Shown here: positions 1 to 6,828 of the stretch, one piece after another | Position numbering within the stretch: position 1 is the first letter of the stretch | Layout of the letters: every line of letters begins with the position of its first letter | DNA from: Rickettsiales bacterium | GTDB lineage: Bacteria > Pseudomonadota > Alphaproteobacteria > Rickettsiales > UBA1997 | Length of the DNA stretch: 8,712 nt | Direction: 5' to 3' | NCBI GenBank assembly: GCA_028040005.1 | Contig: JAOFKK010000040.1 | Span: 1-8,712 of the forward strand | Program-made: the position numbers and the translations under genes | Notes under the pieces: model-generated | Told to the model about the DNA's origin: nothing | The model's input: only the letters and a program-made list of their open reading frames with translations | Databases searched by the model: none

Positions 1-2
1 AT

Positions 3-1829
3 CTAATCATCAATTTTTAAGGCTGAAATAAAAGCATTATTTGGAATAGAAATATTACCAATTTCACGCATTTTTTTCTTCCCCTTTTTTTGCTTTTCTA
101 GTAATTTTCTTTTTCTTGAAACATCACCCCCATAACATTTAGCCGTTACATCCTTCCTCATGGCTGAGACAGTTTCTCTGGCAATAATTTTACCACCAAT
201 AGCAGCCTGAATGGCAACTGTAAACATCTGCTTAGGAATTAATTCTTTTAATTTAGCACAAAGTGCTCTACCCCTAAAATCGGCTTTTGATTTATGGACA
301 ATAATTGATAAAGCATCAACTGGCTCACTATTAACTAAAATTGTTAATTTTACGAGCTGACTTTCCTTATAGCCACATTCTTCAAAATCAAAACTAGCAT
401 AGCCTTTGGAATAGGATTTTAATTTATCATAAAAATCATAGACAATTTCATTAAGTGGTAATTTATAAGTAAGCATAGCGCGAGTACCAACATAGGTTAG
501 CTCTTCTTGTATGCCTCTTTTATTGGTACAAAGTTCTAAAATATCTCCAAGATATTCATCTGGAGTCATAATTGTAGCTCTAATCCAAGGCTCTTCCATA
601 AAATCAATTTGCACTGGATCTGGCATTTGTGATGGGCTATGAATTAGCAAAGTGTCTTGCCTTTCTTCCTTTGGTAAATTTTTTGATTTATTATTGTAAA
701 TTTTATAAATTACCGATGGAGCTGTAGTTATTAAATCCAAACCAAATTCACGATCTAGCCTTTCTTGGATAATTTCTAAATGTAATAAACCTAAAAAACC
801 ACAACGAAAACCAAGGCCCAAAGCAGTTGAACTTTCGGCTTCAAACTCAAAACTAGCATCATTTAAATGTAATTTTTCCAATGAGTCACGAAATTTATCA
901 TAATCAGAAGCATCAATTGGGTAAATTCCACAAAAAACTACAGGTTGATTTTGTTTAAAACCCTCTAATGGTTTAGTTTCTTCATCACCAGAAAGAATAA
1001 TAGTATCACCAACCTTACAATCAGATAATTTTTTAATTTGGGCATTAATAAAGCCAATTTCCCCTGCTTCTAATTGCTGGGCATTTTGTTTTTGTGGTAA
1101 AAAATAACCAACATCATCAATTAAATAATCTGATTTTGTTTGCACCATGGTAATCTTTTGGCCTTTTTTAACCGAGCCAGATATGATTCTAACCAAAATA
1201 ATCACACCAAGATAGGGATCATACCAACTATCAACAAGCAATGCTTGTAATTTATTGCTTTTTGGCTCTTTTGGCGCTGGTAGTTTTTTGACAATCGCTT
1301 CTAAAACATCCTTAATACCAAGACCAGTTTTGGCCGAAACAGCAATGGCCTCGCTTGCATCAATACCAATTACCTCTTCAATTTGCTCCTTAACACGCTC
1401 AGAATCTGCAGCCGGTAAATCAACCTTGTTTAAAACAGGGATAATTTCATGATCTTCTTCTATTGATTTATAAGCATTAGCCAAAGTTTGAGCTTCCACT
1501 CCCTGACTAGCATCAACGACTAAAATTGAACCTTCACAGGCAGATAAAGAGCGGCTTACCTCATAAGAAAAATCAACATGACCCGGAGTATCCATAAGGT
1601 TTAAAATATAATCCTGCCCATCATCAGCGCAATATTTAAGGCGAACTGTTTGAGATTTAATGGTAATACCTCTTTCCTTCTCAATATCCATTGAATCTAG
1701 CATTTGCTCGGTAATATCACGATCTTCCACCGCACCACAATCCTGAATCAAACGGTCAGAAAGGGTTGATTTGCCATGATCAATATGAGCAATGATTGAA
1801 AAATTACGAATATTAGAAATTTTAGTCAT
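3..1829 (-). CDS. lepA: Elongation factor 4 (LepA), ribosome back-translocating GTPase
   Basis: Translational GTPase of 608 residues; the family is usually about 600, so it looks full length. Family knowledge: EF4 binds stalled or mistranslocated ribosomes and affects elongation or subunit assembly. Seen in order: P-loop A-H-I-D-H-G-K-S at 14-21; switch I R-G-I-T-I at 53-57; G3 D-T-P-G-H at 80-84, including the catalytic-type His84; G4 N-K-V-D at 134-137; G5 S-A-K at 165-167. These are followed by beta-barrel and EF-G-like domains, with G-F-R-C-G-F-L-G around 340-347. The LepA-specific C-terminal domain has K-C-Y-G-G-D at 564-569, then a basic R-K-R-K stretch and the I-P-x-x-A-F ending. The C-terminal motif separates it from EF-G, TypA and EF-Tu. 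The start is chosen because M-T-K-I-x-N-I-R-N-F-S-I-I-A-H is the normal family N-terminus. No clear Shine-Dalgarno site precedes this ATG. The gene lies 41 bases after the virB6-like stop and ends in TAG near the window edge. Confidence 0.98.
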   Translation of the reverse strand: MTKISNIRNFSIIAHIDHGKSTLSDRLIQDCGAVEDRDITEQMLDSMDIEKERGITIKSQTVRLKYCADDGQDYILNLMDTPGHVDFSYEVSRSLSACEGSILVVDASQGVEAQTLANAYKSIEEDHEIIPVLNKVDLPAADSERVKEQIEEVIGIDASEAIAVSAKTGLGIKDVLEAIVKKLPAPKEPKSNKLQALLVDSWYDPYLGVIILVRIISGSVKKGQKITMVQTKSDYLIDDVGYFLPQKQNAQQLEAGEIGFINAQIKKLSDCKVGDTIILSGDEETKPLEGFKQNQPVVFCGIYPIDASDYDKFRDSLEKLHLNDASFEFEAESSTALGLGFRCGFLGLLHLEIIQERLDREFGLDLITTAPSVIYKIYNNKSKNLPKEERQDTLLIHSPSQMPDPVQIDFMEEPWIRATIMTPDEYLGDILELCTNKRGIQEELTYVGTRAMLTYKLPLNEIVYDFYDKLKSYSKGYASFDFEECGYKESQLVKLTILVNSEPVDALSIIVHKSKADFRGRALCAKLKELIPKQMFTVAIQAAIGGKIIARETVSAMRKDVTAKCYGGDVSRKRKLLEKQKKGKKKMREIGNISIPNNAFISALKIDD

Positions 1830-1832
1830 AAA

Positions 1833-1862
1833 TTAAATTGTTATCAAATTAGAAATTATCAT
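1833..1862 (-). other. Possible 9-codon mini-ORF in the virB6-like/lepA gap
   Basis: ATG at 1860-1862 opens a 9-codon frame (M-I-I-S-N-L-I-T-I) ending in TAA at 1833-1835, three bases before the lepA ATG and in the same frame as it. An SD-like AAGGTG (1867-1872) sits 4 bases upstream and overlaps the virB6-like stop codon. The lepA ATG itself has no clear SD. This could be a coupling or re-initiation device, or chance in AT-rich DNA. Confidence 0.25.
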
Positions 1863-1870
1863 TCTTCACC

Positions 1871-4800
1871 TTATTCCAAAGGACTCACACCCTTACCTTT
1901 CTCTTTCGGCTTACCACCACCATCCGCAGGTTCTGGTGGAGGTGGTGAAGGTTCTGATTTGGGTGTCGAATCTTTGCTCGCGCTCGTAGATTCTAATGGA
2001 GGTGTTGAATCTTTGCTCACAATTGCAGATTCCGATGGAAGTGCTGAATCTTCACTCACGCTCGCAGATGCTGAATCTTTGTCTGCATCAAGTGCTGGAC
2101 CTTTTGCTACGTCTTTATCCCCAGATTCTGGAGGCGCCTTATCGGCCTCACCTCCCAAACCAATACCACCTTCTGCTGCCGACTTACCTCCTGATCCTAA
2201 ACCAATACCACCTTCTGCTGCCGGCTTACCTCCTGATCCTAAACCAATATCAGCTCCCGCTTTTGATTTATCACCCTTATCAGAATCATTTTCCTGCCTA
2301 TTATAATATTTTGATTGTTCTGCAGATCTAGCATTAGCAACCGGAATAGTCCTTTCGGCATCATAAGTAGATAATTTGCTATATTTTTCTTTTAATTTAG
2401 AAGTGGCTAAATGAGTAAGACTGTTTTTTTCTCTATCAGTCATTTTATTACCTCGCGCCTCTTTTAGCGACTTAAACTCTTCTTGCCCATCTTTCGTATC
2501 AAGATCAATACCCATATCTTCAGCTTTTTGAGACATGGCTTTATCCCGTCTATTTTGCATTGATAATTTCTGTTCTTTAGTTAATGTTCTTGTGTCCTTT
2601 ATATTATGATCTTTTAAATATTGCCTATCTGCCATATCGCCAGCGGACCTAATAGATAATTCTTTTTTTCTAACTTTAGCATTGTCTCTTTTTTGTAAAT
2701 TATGCCTTTTATCAGCTATTTTACCAGAATCAAAATGCTTATCAAGGAACATATCCTTTCTCTCAGCTAAATATTCTCCAGCTCCAGTTTTTTTCATCAA
2801 ATAACTCTTGGCTTGACCTGCTGTAATCTTAATAGATTCAATAGGTGCACCTCCTAATTCCATAGCCTGCCCTCCAATTCGTAAATTACCAGCTATTTTA
2901 GCACTTAATGCAGACCCATAATCAATAAAATCAAGCATTGCCTTACATACAAAATATAATAAAATAATTGATAGTAATTTTGGAGCATCACTAACAATAG
3001 AATTATTAGGATTGAGACCCATACCAGTACTCGGTAAAGACCAAAATTCGAATATACTTCCTATATCAATTATAGGAATTGACCATACAGTACCCCAACA
3101 TACCATATAATTAAAATTCATCTTTATTAATTCGTAAATTATACTATTAAAGAAGCTTAAAAATAATGATAAAAATATCATCTGCAAAGAAAAGGATATT
3201 AAATTTTCATACCAGTTTTTAAATAATCTTTCTGTTCTAGAAAAAAAGATGAATAAAATAAAGATTGGTCCAAAAATTAACATGATAGACATTTGAGTAT
3301 AGGCAATGAGAAAAAATGATATAGAGGTAAAGAAAGCTCTAAGATAAATCAGGATCGCATAATAAATCACTAAAACATAAATTATACCAAATAGATTGTT
3401 AAAAATTAATCCTAATATTTTTTTATGCATTACATCGTCAAATAGCAATCTGAAAATTCTGTCGCTTGATTTAAATAATAATGTTTTGTTGCTAAAATCA
3501 TAATTATTAATAGCGCTTAATATCTCAGGATCCCTATCGAAAGTAACCGACATTAAAAATATTATGTAATTTACGCCATTTTTAAAAGTATCAACAAAGA
3601 ATATTTTATACCAATACCAGCTATTTGGACTTATTAGAAGATAAATAATTCCAATTTTAAGAACCATTTTTAATATTTCACTTTGGTTCATCTCAGATAA
3701 TCCCATAAAATAAGAAATGGCATAAAATGTTAAAAATAATACAGCAAATAGCTGAACCATATTAACAAAAACATTATTTTGGACTATATTTTTATAAGAT
3801 CTCTCAATAAAACCGCCACTACCACTACCATCTTCGCCATCTAAAAAATTTAAAATAGGATATATAATATTAGCTATAATACTCAAACTATCTGGACCAT
3901 CTGGATTTTCTATCCTAACGATAACTTTGTAAGATCCATGACTTCCAAAATTTGGCCCAGCACAAATTTTACCATCATAGCAATTAGGAGAAAAATTGCT
4001 GCAGATAGCCTCAGAACTAGACGCTATCATGTCTTCACCCCCTCCTTCACAAGTAGTAGCCTGTTCTGAATCGTCAGATTCAACGCTAGATACACCGCAA
4101 CACTTCAATTCACCACCTACCATTTGACGATACGATCCAACAGGGCAGTATCTTTCTTGATAATGCGGATTATCAACTTTTTTTCCATTGCAGCAAGGTT
4201 GCTCCCCCTCTGTTCCACAACCACTTGTAACATTGCAATCTTCTCCACCACCTATCATGCAATCATTAACACTAGATTGGTCTAGATTTGGGTTATATAT
4301 ATTAAAAGCTAAAAGGAGTTTTTCATCATCATCGATATTTCTACCAAACCCTGAATGCATATAATAGTCTCTAGCTGGACTTGCAGAAATATCTTTCATA
4401 ATACCAGAGTTAGTAAAGGCATAATTATTAACTTCATCTTGAATTATTATTTTTTCACCCATATCACCCGATGCAATAGATTCATTACATCGGGAAGGTC
4501 GATTATCTGCACTACATATAACAGCCTGTAAATTTTGACCATTTGAGTAGGATTGATTTAACCCCAATTTAATTGAAAATCCATTACTACCATTATACTC
4601 TCCAATTGAATCATCATCTACACTGGCTATATAATTATTAGCATTATTACCAAGCCTTAATTCCAGATGATTGATATCATTTAAAAATAAAAATTTTAAA
4701 TTACCCGTTTTACCAAATTGAACCGCGTCATTACTAGATAAATTATATCTTCCATTTGCAGATTTTATATTAGTAAAAGATAAATGATTATTGATGTTAC

Positions 4801-6817
4801 TAGGATTATAAGTTGTGGTAAAATTACCCTTTTGACCATCAAAAAACGAAATCATACTAACCCCTTCATTGTTATCATCTAAGTCAATCTCTGACAATCT
4901 ACCCTTATAATTGGCAACATCAAAACATTGATTAATTCTTAATGCACTTTCATCTTGAGGATCGGGAATCATCGGTTGAACATCACCATCTTCTGTGCAA
5001 GATCTAACAAGATCATCATTGCTACAATCTGGATTATCTTCTGGACATCTTATTATATGAGCGCAATTCATATTAACAGCCCTATTGCTACCATCATTTT
5101 TAATATCGACCTCATCGCATATAATAGCAGGTCTATGCTCAATATGCATTAATGTATTAATATCACATCCATTACTATCAATCCATTTCCAACTTTCTGG
5201 TAAGAATGTCAATATTTGACCTTCCCTTACATAAGTTAAATTTGATAAGTCTGGAGTTGTAGCATGTAAGAATGATCTTATAGAACCATCTTCTGATGGT
5301 TTTGCAGTAATATTAATACTTTTTATATTATCGCCATATGCTTCATATATAATTTCTCCATTTAATTTTTGATTAATAACAGCTATATCTATATTACAAG
5401 CATTTATGGTATTGAAAAATCTTACATAGCCAGATTTTTCAAAAGTAACGGTCTTTATATATTTGGAGTTAACATCACTAGCTGCACAAGTTTCACTATC
5501 TTGATTTAAAAATGTTGCACTGTAATTGGGTGGCAATATTAATTTTTCAGTATCAATATTGTTAACATCAATGGCCTCATTATCACTATTTTCTATAACA
5601 TATTGGCACCTAGATGAATTATATTCTATTAATCGGTATTTTTCTGGATCTGCGGTATAAGTTAGGCCATTTTCTGTTACAGGGTTTATGATTTCTTGAT
5701 CTGCTGGTGAATTACTTAATATAGCTCCACCATATTTTCCTAAATTTTGAGGATTGATAATATCATATTCAGTGTTATATTTTTCAATATGAATATTAGT
5801 ACCATTTGTTGTGATTTCAGAAATTAAAGACTGACCAGATTCGTCAATAATTACATCATTATTAATAATTCTACGATTAAGATCAGGATAATAACCTTCC
5901 TGAGCATAATTTTCAGCGTAACAATTGGTTTTTTCTCCTTCACCAAGCAAGATATTAGGAGTAAAAGTTTTACCATCTGTGCCAGCATTAAGGCAATTCC
6001 ATAATCTTGGATCAGGCTCAATAGGATAATCATTTAAGTCATAACCAGATGGGTATTCCTTAATATAAGAATAAAGTCTTGATAAGCCATTATGAGCCTC
6101 CATCGACCAATCTGATGCAGAATTTATTGGGGTACCAGCACTGCCTTCAATTGCGCCACTAATTGTAATTGGAGAAACGGAGCCTGACTCAACAGAAAAA
6201 TCATGATTAGTTAAATTACCCGAAGCAAAATTATAAGAATGACCAATAGAAGATAGATAATTATAATCACCACCATAAAAAGCTATAATAGGATCCTCAT
6301 TGGGTGCAAAAGCTATGTCTCCCTGAGCTTTAATAAAAATTTTACTATTACGACTTAACTTAATACCTGCAACAGGATCTTGATTTTCAGTTTGAGTAAA
6401 TTCCCATGGATTATTATCACTAGGAGCTGCAATTAATGATCTATTTTTGCAAAGATTTTCTACCTCTAATAAGCATGTAGCTCTATTATTTTCATCAAAT
6501 CCAGACTCATTATATCTTTGCGTGTTCTCACCATCAACATAAGCACATCCTAAAGATACCAAAAGTGATAGTCCACTTGACGATAAAATGTCATTAATAC
6601 CATCACCATAATTAGAGCTATTACTTATATCTGCATCAGATAATTTCTCAGGATCCCAACGACATGATTCAGAAAAACTGCCAGCAGCAGAAACATTAAC
6701 AATTTGAGTATCATAACCACCAAAATCCTCAGGATGAATGCAGCCCTCCCCGCAGGCTGATATTATTAGCAATAATAATGATGATATTAATATTTTGAAT
6801 TTCTGGGAAAAACTCAT
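1871..6817 (-). CDS. virB6: Giant VirB6/TrbL-family type IV secretion system protein, Rickettsiales type, with lipoprotein signal and repeat tail
   Basis: Protein of 1648 residues; classical VirB6 is about 300, so both ends are greatly extended. Residues 1-22 form a lipoprotein signal (lipobox I-S-A-C, Cys22), then G-C-I-H-P-E-D-F-G at 25-33. Residues 23 to about 1000 are probably extracytoplasmic, rich in Asn, Ser, Asp and Cys, with cysteine clusters at 567-631 and 853-952. C-F-D-V-A-N-Y-K-G at 631-639 and G-S-Y-K-V-I-V-R just before the membrane domain resemble motifs I recall from rickettsial VirB6. The membrane domain (about 1017-1299) has five to seven helices, with Q-S-E-I-L-K, L-I-S-P-N-S-W, F-G-P-I-F-I-L-F and R-T-E-R-L-F-K-N-W. 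The tail (1300-1648) is hydrophilic: charged and Lys-rich, then repeats and a Pro run at 1625-1628. In the family this protein forms the inner-membrane channel. The start is supported by an AAGGA site and the signal peptide. Family assignment is confident; the function of the extensions is unknown. Confidence 0.9.
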   Translation of the reverse strand: MSFSQKFKILISSLLLLIISACGEGCIHPEDFGGYDTQIVNVSAAGSFSESCRWDPEKLSDADISNSSNYGDGINDILSSSGLSLLVSLGCAYVDGENTQRYNESGFDENNRATCLLEVENLCKNRSLIAAPSDNNPWEFTQTENQDPVAGIKLSRNSKIFIKAQGDIAFAPNEDPIIAFYGGDYNYLSSIGHSYNFASGNLTNHDFSVESGSVSPITISGAIEGSAGTPINSASDWSMEAHNGLSRLYSYIKEYPSGYDLNDYPIEPDPRLWNCLNAGTDGKTFTPNILLGEGEKTNCYAENYAQEGYYPDLNRRIINNDVIIDESGQSLISEITTNGTNIHIEKYNTEYDIINPQNLGKYGGAILSNSPADQEIINPVTENGLTYTADPEKYRLIEYNSSRCQYVIENSDNEAIDVNNIDTEKLILPPNYSATFLNQDSETCAASDVNSKYIKTVTFEKSGYVRFFNTINACNIDIAVINQKLNGEIIYEAYGDNIKSINITAKPSEDGSIRSFLHATTPDLSNLTYVREGQILTFLPESWKWIDSNGCDINTLMHIEHRPAIICDEVDIKNDGSNRAVNMNCAHIIRCPEDNPDCSNDDLVRSCTEDGDVQPMIPDPQDESALRINQCFDVANYKGRLSEIDLDDNNEGVSMISFFDGQKGNFTTTYNPSNINNHLSFTNIKSANGRYNLSSNDAVQFGKTGNLKFLFLNDINHLELRLGNNANNYIASVDDDSIGEYNGSNGFSIKLGLNQSYSNGQNLQAVICSADNRPSRCNESIASGDMGEKIIIQDEVNNYAFTNSGIMKDISASPARDYYMHSGFGRNIDDDEKLLLAFNIYNPNLDQSSVNDCMIGGGEDCNVTSGCGTEGEQPCCNGKKVDNPHYQERYCPVGSYRQMVGGELKCCGVSSVESDDSEQATTCEGGGEDMIASSSEAICSNFSPNCYDGKICAGPNFGSHGSYKVIVRIENPDGPDSLSIIANIIYPILNFLDGEDGSGSGGFIERSYKNIVQNNVFVNMVQLFAVLFLTFYAISYFMGLSEMNQSEILKMVLKIGIIYLLISPNSWYWYKIFFVDTFKNGVNYIIFLMSVTFDRDPEILSAINNYDFSNKTLLFKSSDRIFRLLFDDVMHKKILGLIFNNLFGIIYVLVIYYAILIYLRAFFTSISFFLIAYTQMSIMLIFGPIFILFIFFSRTERLFKNWYENLISFSLQMIFLSLFLSFFNSIIYELIKMNFNYMVCWGTVWSIPIIDIGSIFEFWSLPSTGMGLNPNNSIVSDAPKLLSIILLYFVCKAMLDFIDYGSALSAKIAGNLRIGGQAMELGGAPIESIKITAGQAKSYLMKKTGAGEYLAERKDMFLDKHFDSGKIADKRHNLQKRDNAKVRKKELSIRSAGDMADRQYLKDHNIKDTRTLTKEQKLSMQNRRDKAMSQKAEDMGIDLDTKDGQEEFKSLKEARGNKMTDREKNSLTHLATSKLKEKYSKLSTYDAERTIPVANARSAEQSKYYNRQENDSDKGDKSKAGADIGLGSGGKPAAEGGIGLGSGGKSAAEGGIGLGGEADKAPPESGDKDVAKGPALDADKDSASASVSEDSALPSESAIVSKDSTPPLESTSASKDSTPKSEPSPPPPEPADGGGKPKEKGKGVSPLE
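1963..2079 (-). repeat. 39-bp in-frame degenerate tandem repeat, three copies
   Basis: Units begin at 1963, 2002 and 2041, exactly 39 bases apart, and share the core tgaatct. Each encodes 13 residues of the type S-x-S-K/E-D-S-x-P/L-x-E-S, at about residues 1580-1619 near the C-terminus of the VirB6-like protein. Copies are more diverged than in the neighbouring 42-bp array, so this block looks older. It is followed by a Pro run (1625-1628) and a Gly/Lys-rich end. Confidence 0.8.
2157..2249 (-). repeat. 42-bp in-frame tandem repeat, two full copies plus a partial third
   Basis: Units 2157-2198 and 2199-2240 differ at a single base, and 2241-2249 repeats the first 9 bases of the unit. Each unit encodes 14 residues of the type G-L-G-S-G-G-K-(P/S)-A-A-E-G-G-I, at about residues 1527-1554 of the VirB6-like tail. 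The one difference changes Pro to Ser. Near identity at the DNA level points to recent duplication by slippage or unequal recombination, so copy number may vary between strains. Confidence 0.9.
2921..3769 (-). other. Polytopic TrbL/VirB6 membrane domain
   Basis: Residues 1017-1299. Clear hydrophobic segments lie at about 1017-1038, 1048-1063, 1136-1159, 1166-1192, 1206-1231 and 1280-1298; 1072-1093 is a weaker candidate. Conserved-looking loops are L-I-S-P-N-S-W-Y at 1061-1068 and R-T-E-R-L-F-K-N-W at 1194-1202. The last helix is followed by F-I-D-Y-G-S-A-L-S. This is the part that defines family membership; the number of true transmembrane helices is an estimate by eye. Confidence 0.85.
3962..4261 (-). 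other. Cysteine-rich module within the VirB6-like protein (12 Cys in 100 residues)
   Basis: Residues 853-952, about 65 residues before the first membrane helix, contain 12 cysteines, including two C-C pairs (P-C-C-N-G and K-C-C-G-V), with many Gly, Ser and Asp. The even number and the predicted extracytoplasmic position suggest disulfide bonds; metal binding is an alternative. I do not recognise a named domain. The flanking G-S-Y-K-V-I-V-R and the membrane domain return to the ordinary VirB6 pattern. Confidence 0.6.
6752..6817 (-). other. Lipoprotein signal peptide (SPII type) of the VirB6-like protein
   Basis: Residues 1-22 show a short basic n-region (K6, K8), a hydrophobic core rich in Leu and Ile (9-19) and the lipobox I19-S20-A21-C22. 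Cys22 would be lipid-modified and become residue 1 of the mature protein. It is followed by Gly, not Asp, which under the E. coli sorting rule would favour the outer membrane; whether that rule holds in this organism is unknown. A second cysteine follows at 26. Confidence 0.75.
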
Positions 6818-6823
6818 TACATA

Positions 6824-6828
6824 TCCTT
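6824..6828 (-). promoter_or_regulatory. Ribosome binding site of the virB6-like gene, overlapping the thiC stop
   Basis: AAGGA on the minus strand lies 6 bases before the ATG at 6815-6817 and shares two bases with the thiC TAA (6827-6829). It supports this ATG as the true start and suggests that ribosomes finishing thiC could start directly on the secretion gene (translational coupling). Confidence 0.65.

Noticed and set aside
1255..1452. Plus-strand open frame of 65 codons opposite lepA
   Set aside because: It is the complement of the strongly conserved LepA G-domain; the product resembles no family and no promoter or SD is evident.
1830..1870. Possible terminator between the virB6-like gene and lepA
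   Set aside because: No inverted repeat followed by a T tract can be formed on the minus strand in this 41-base gap.
1871..2300. Tail of the virB6-like protein as a separate gene or fused effector
   Set aside because: The frame is continuous from the membrane domain and no SD plus start codon marks a separate gene; hydrophilic repeat tails are, as I recall, common in Rickettsiales VirB6 proteins.
1959..2331. Two overlapping plus-strand open frames of 115 and 111 codons opposite the virB6-like tail
   Set aside because: They lie antisense to the tandem repeats, whose unit lengths (42 and 39) are multiples of three and keep all frames open. The predicted proteins are just repeated low-complexity sequence, with no supporting neighbour.
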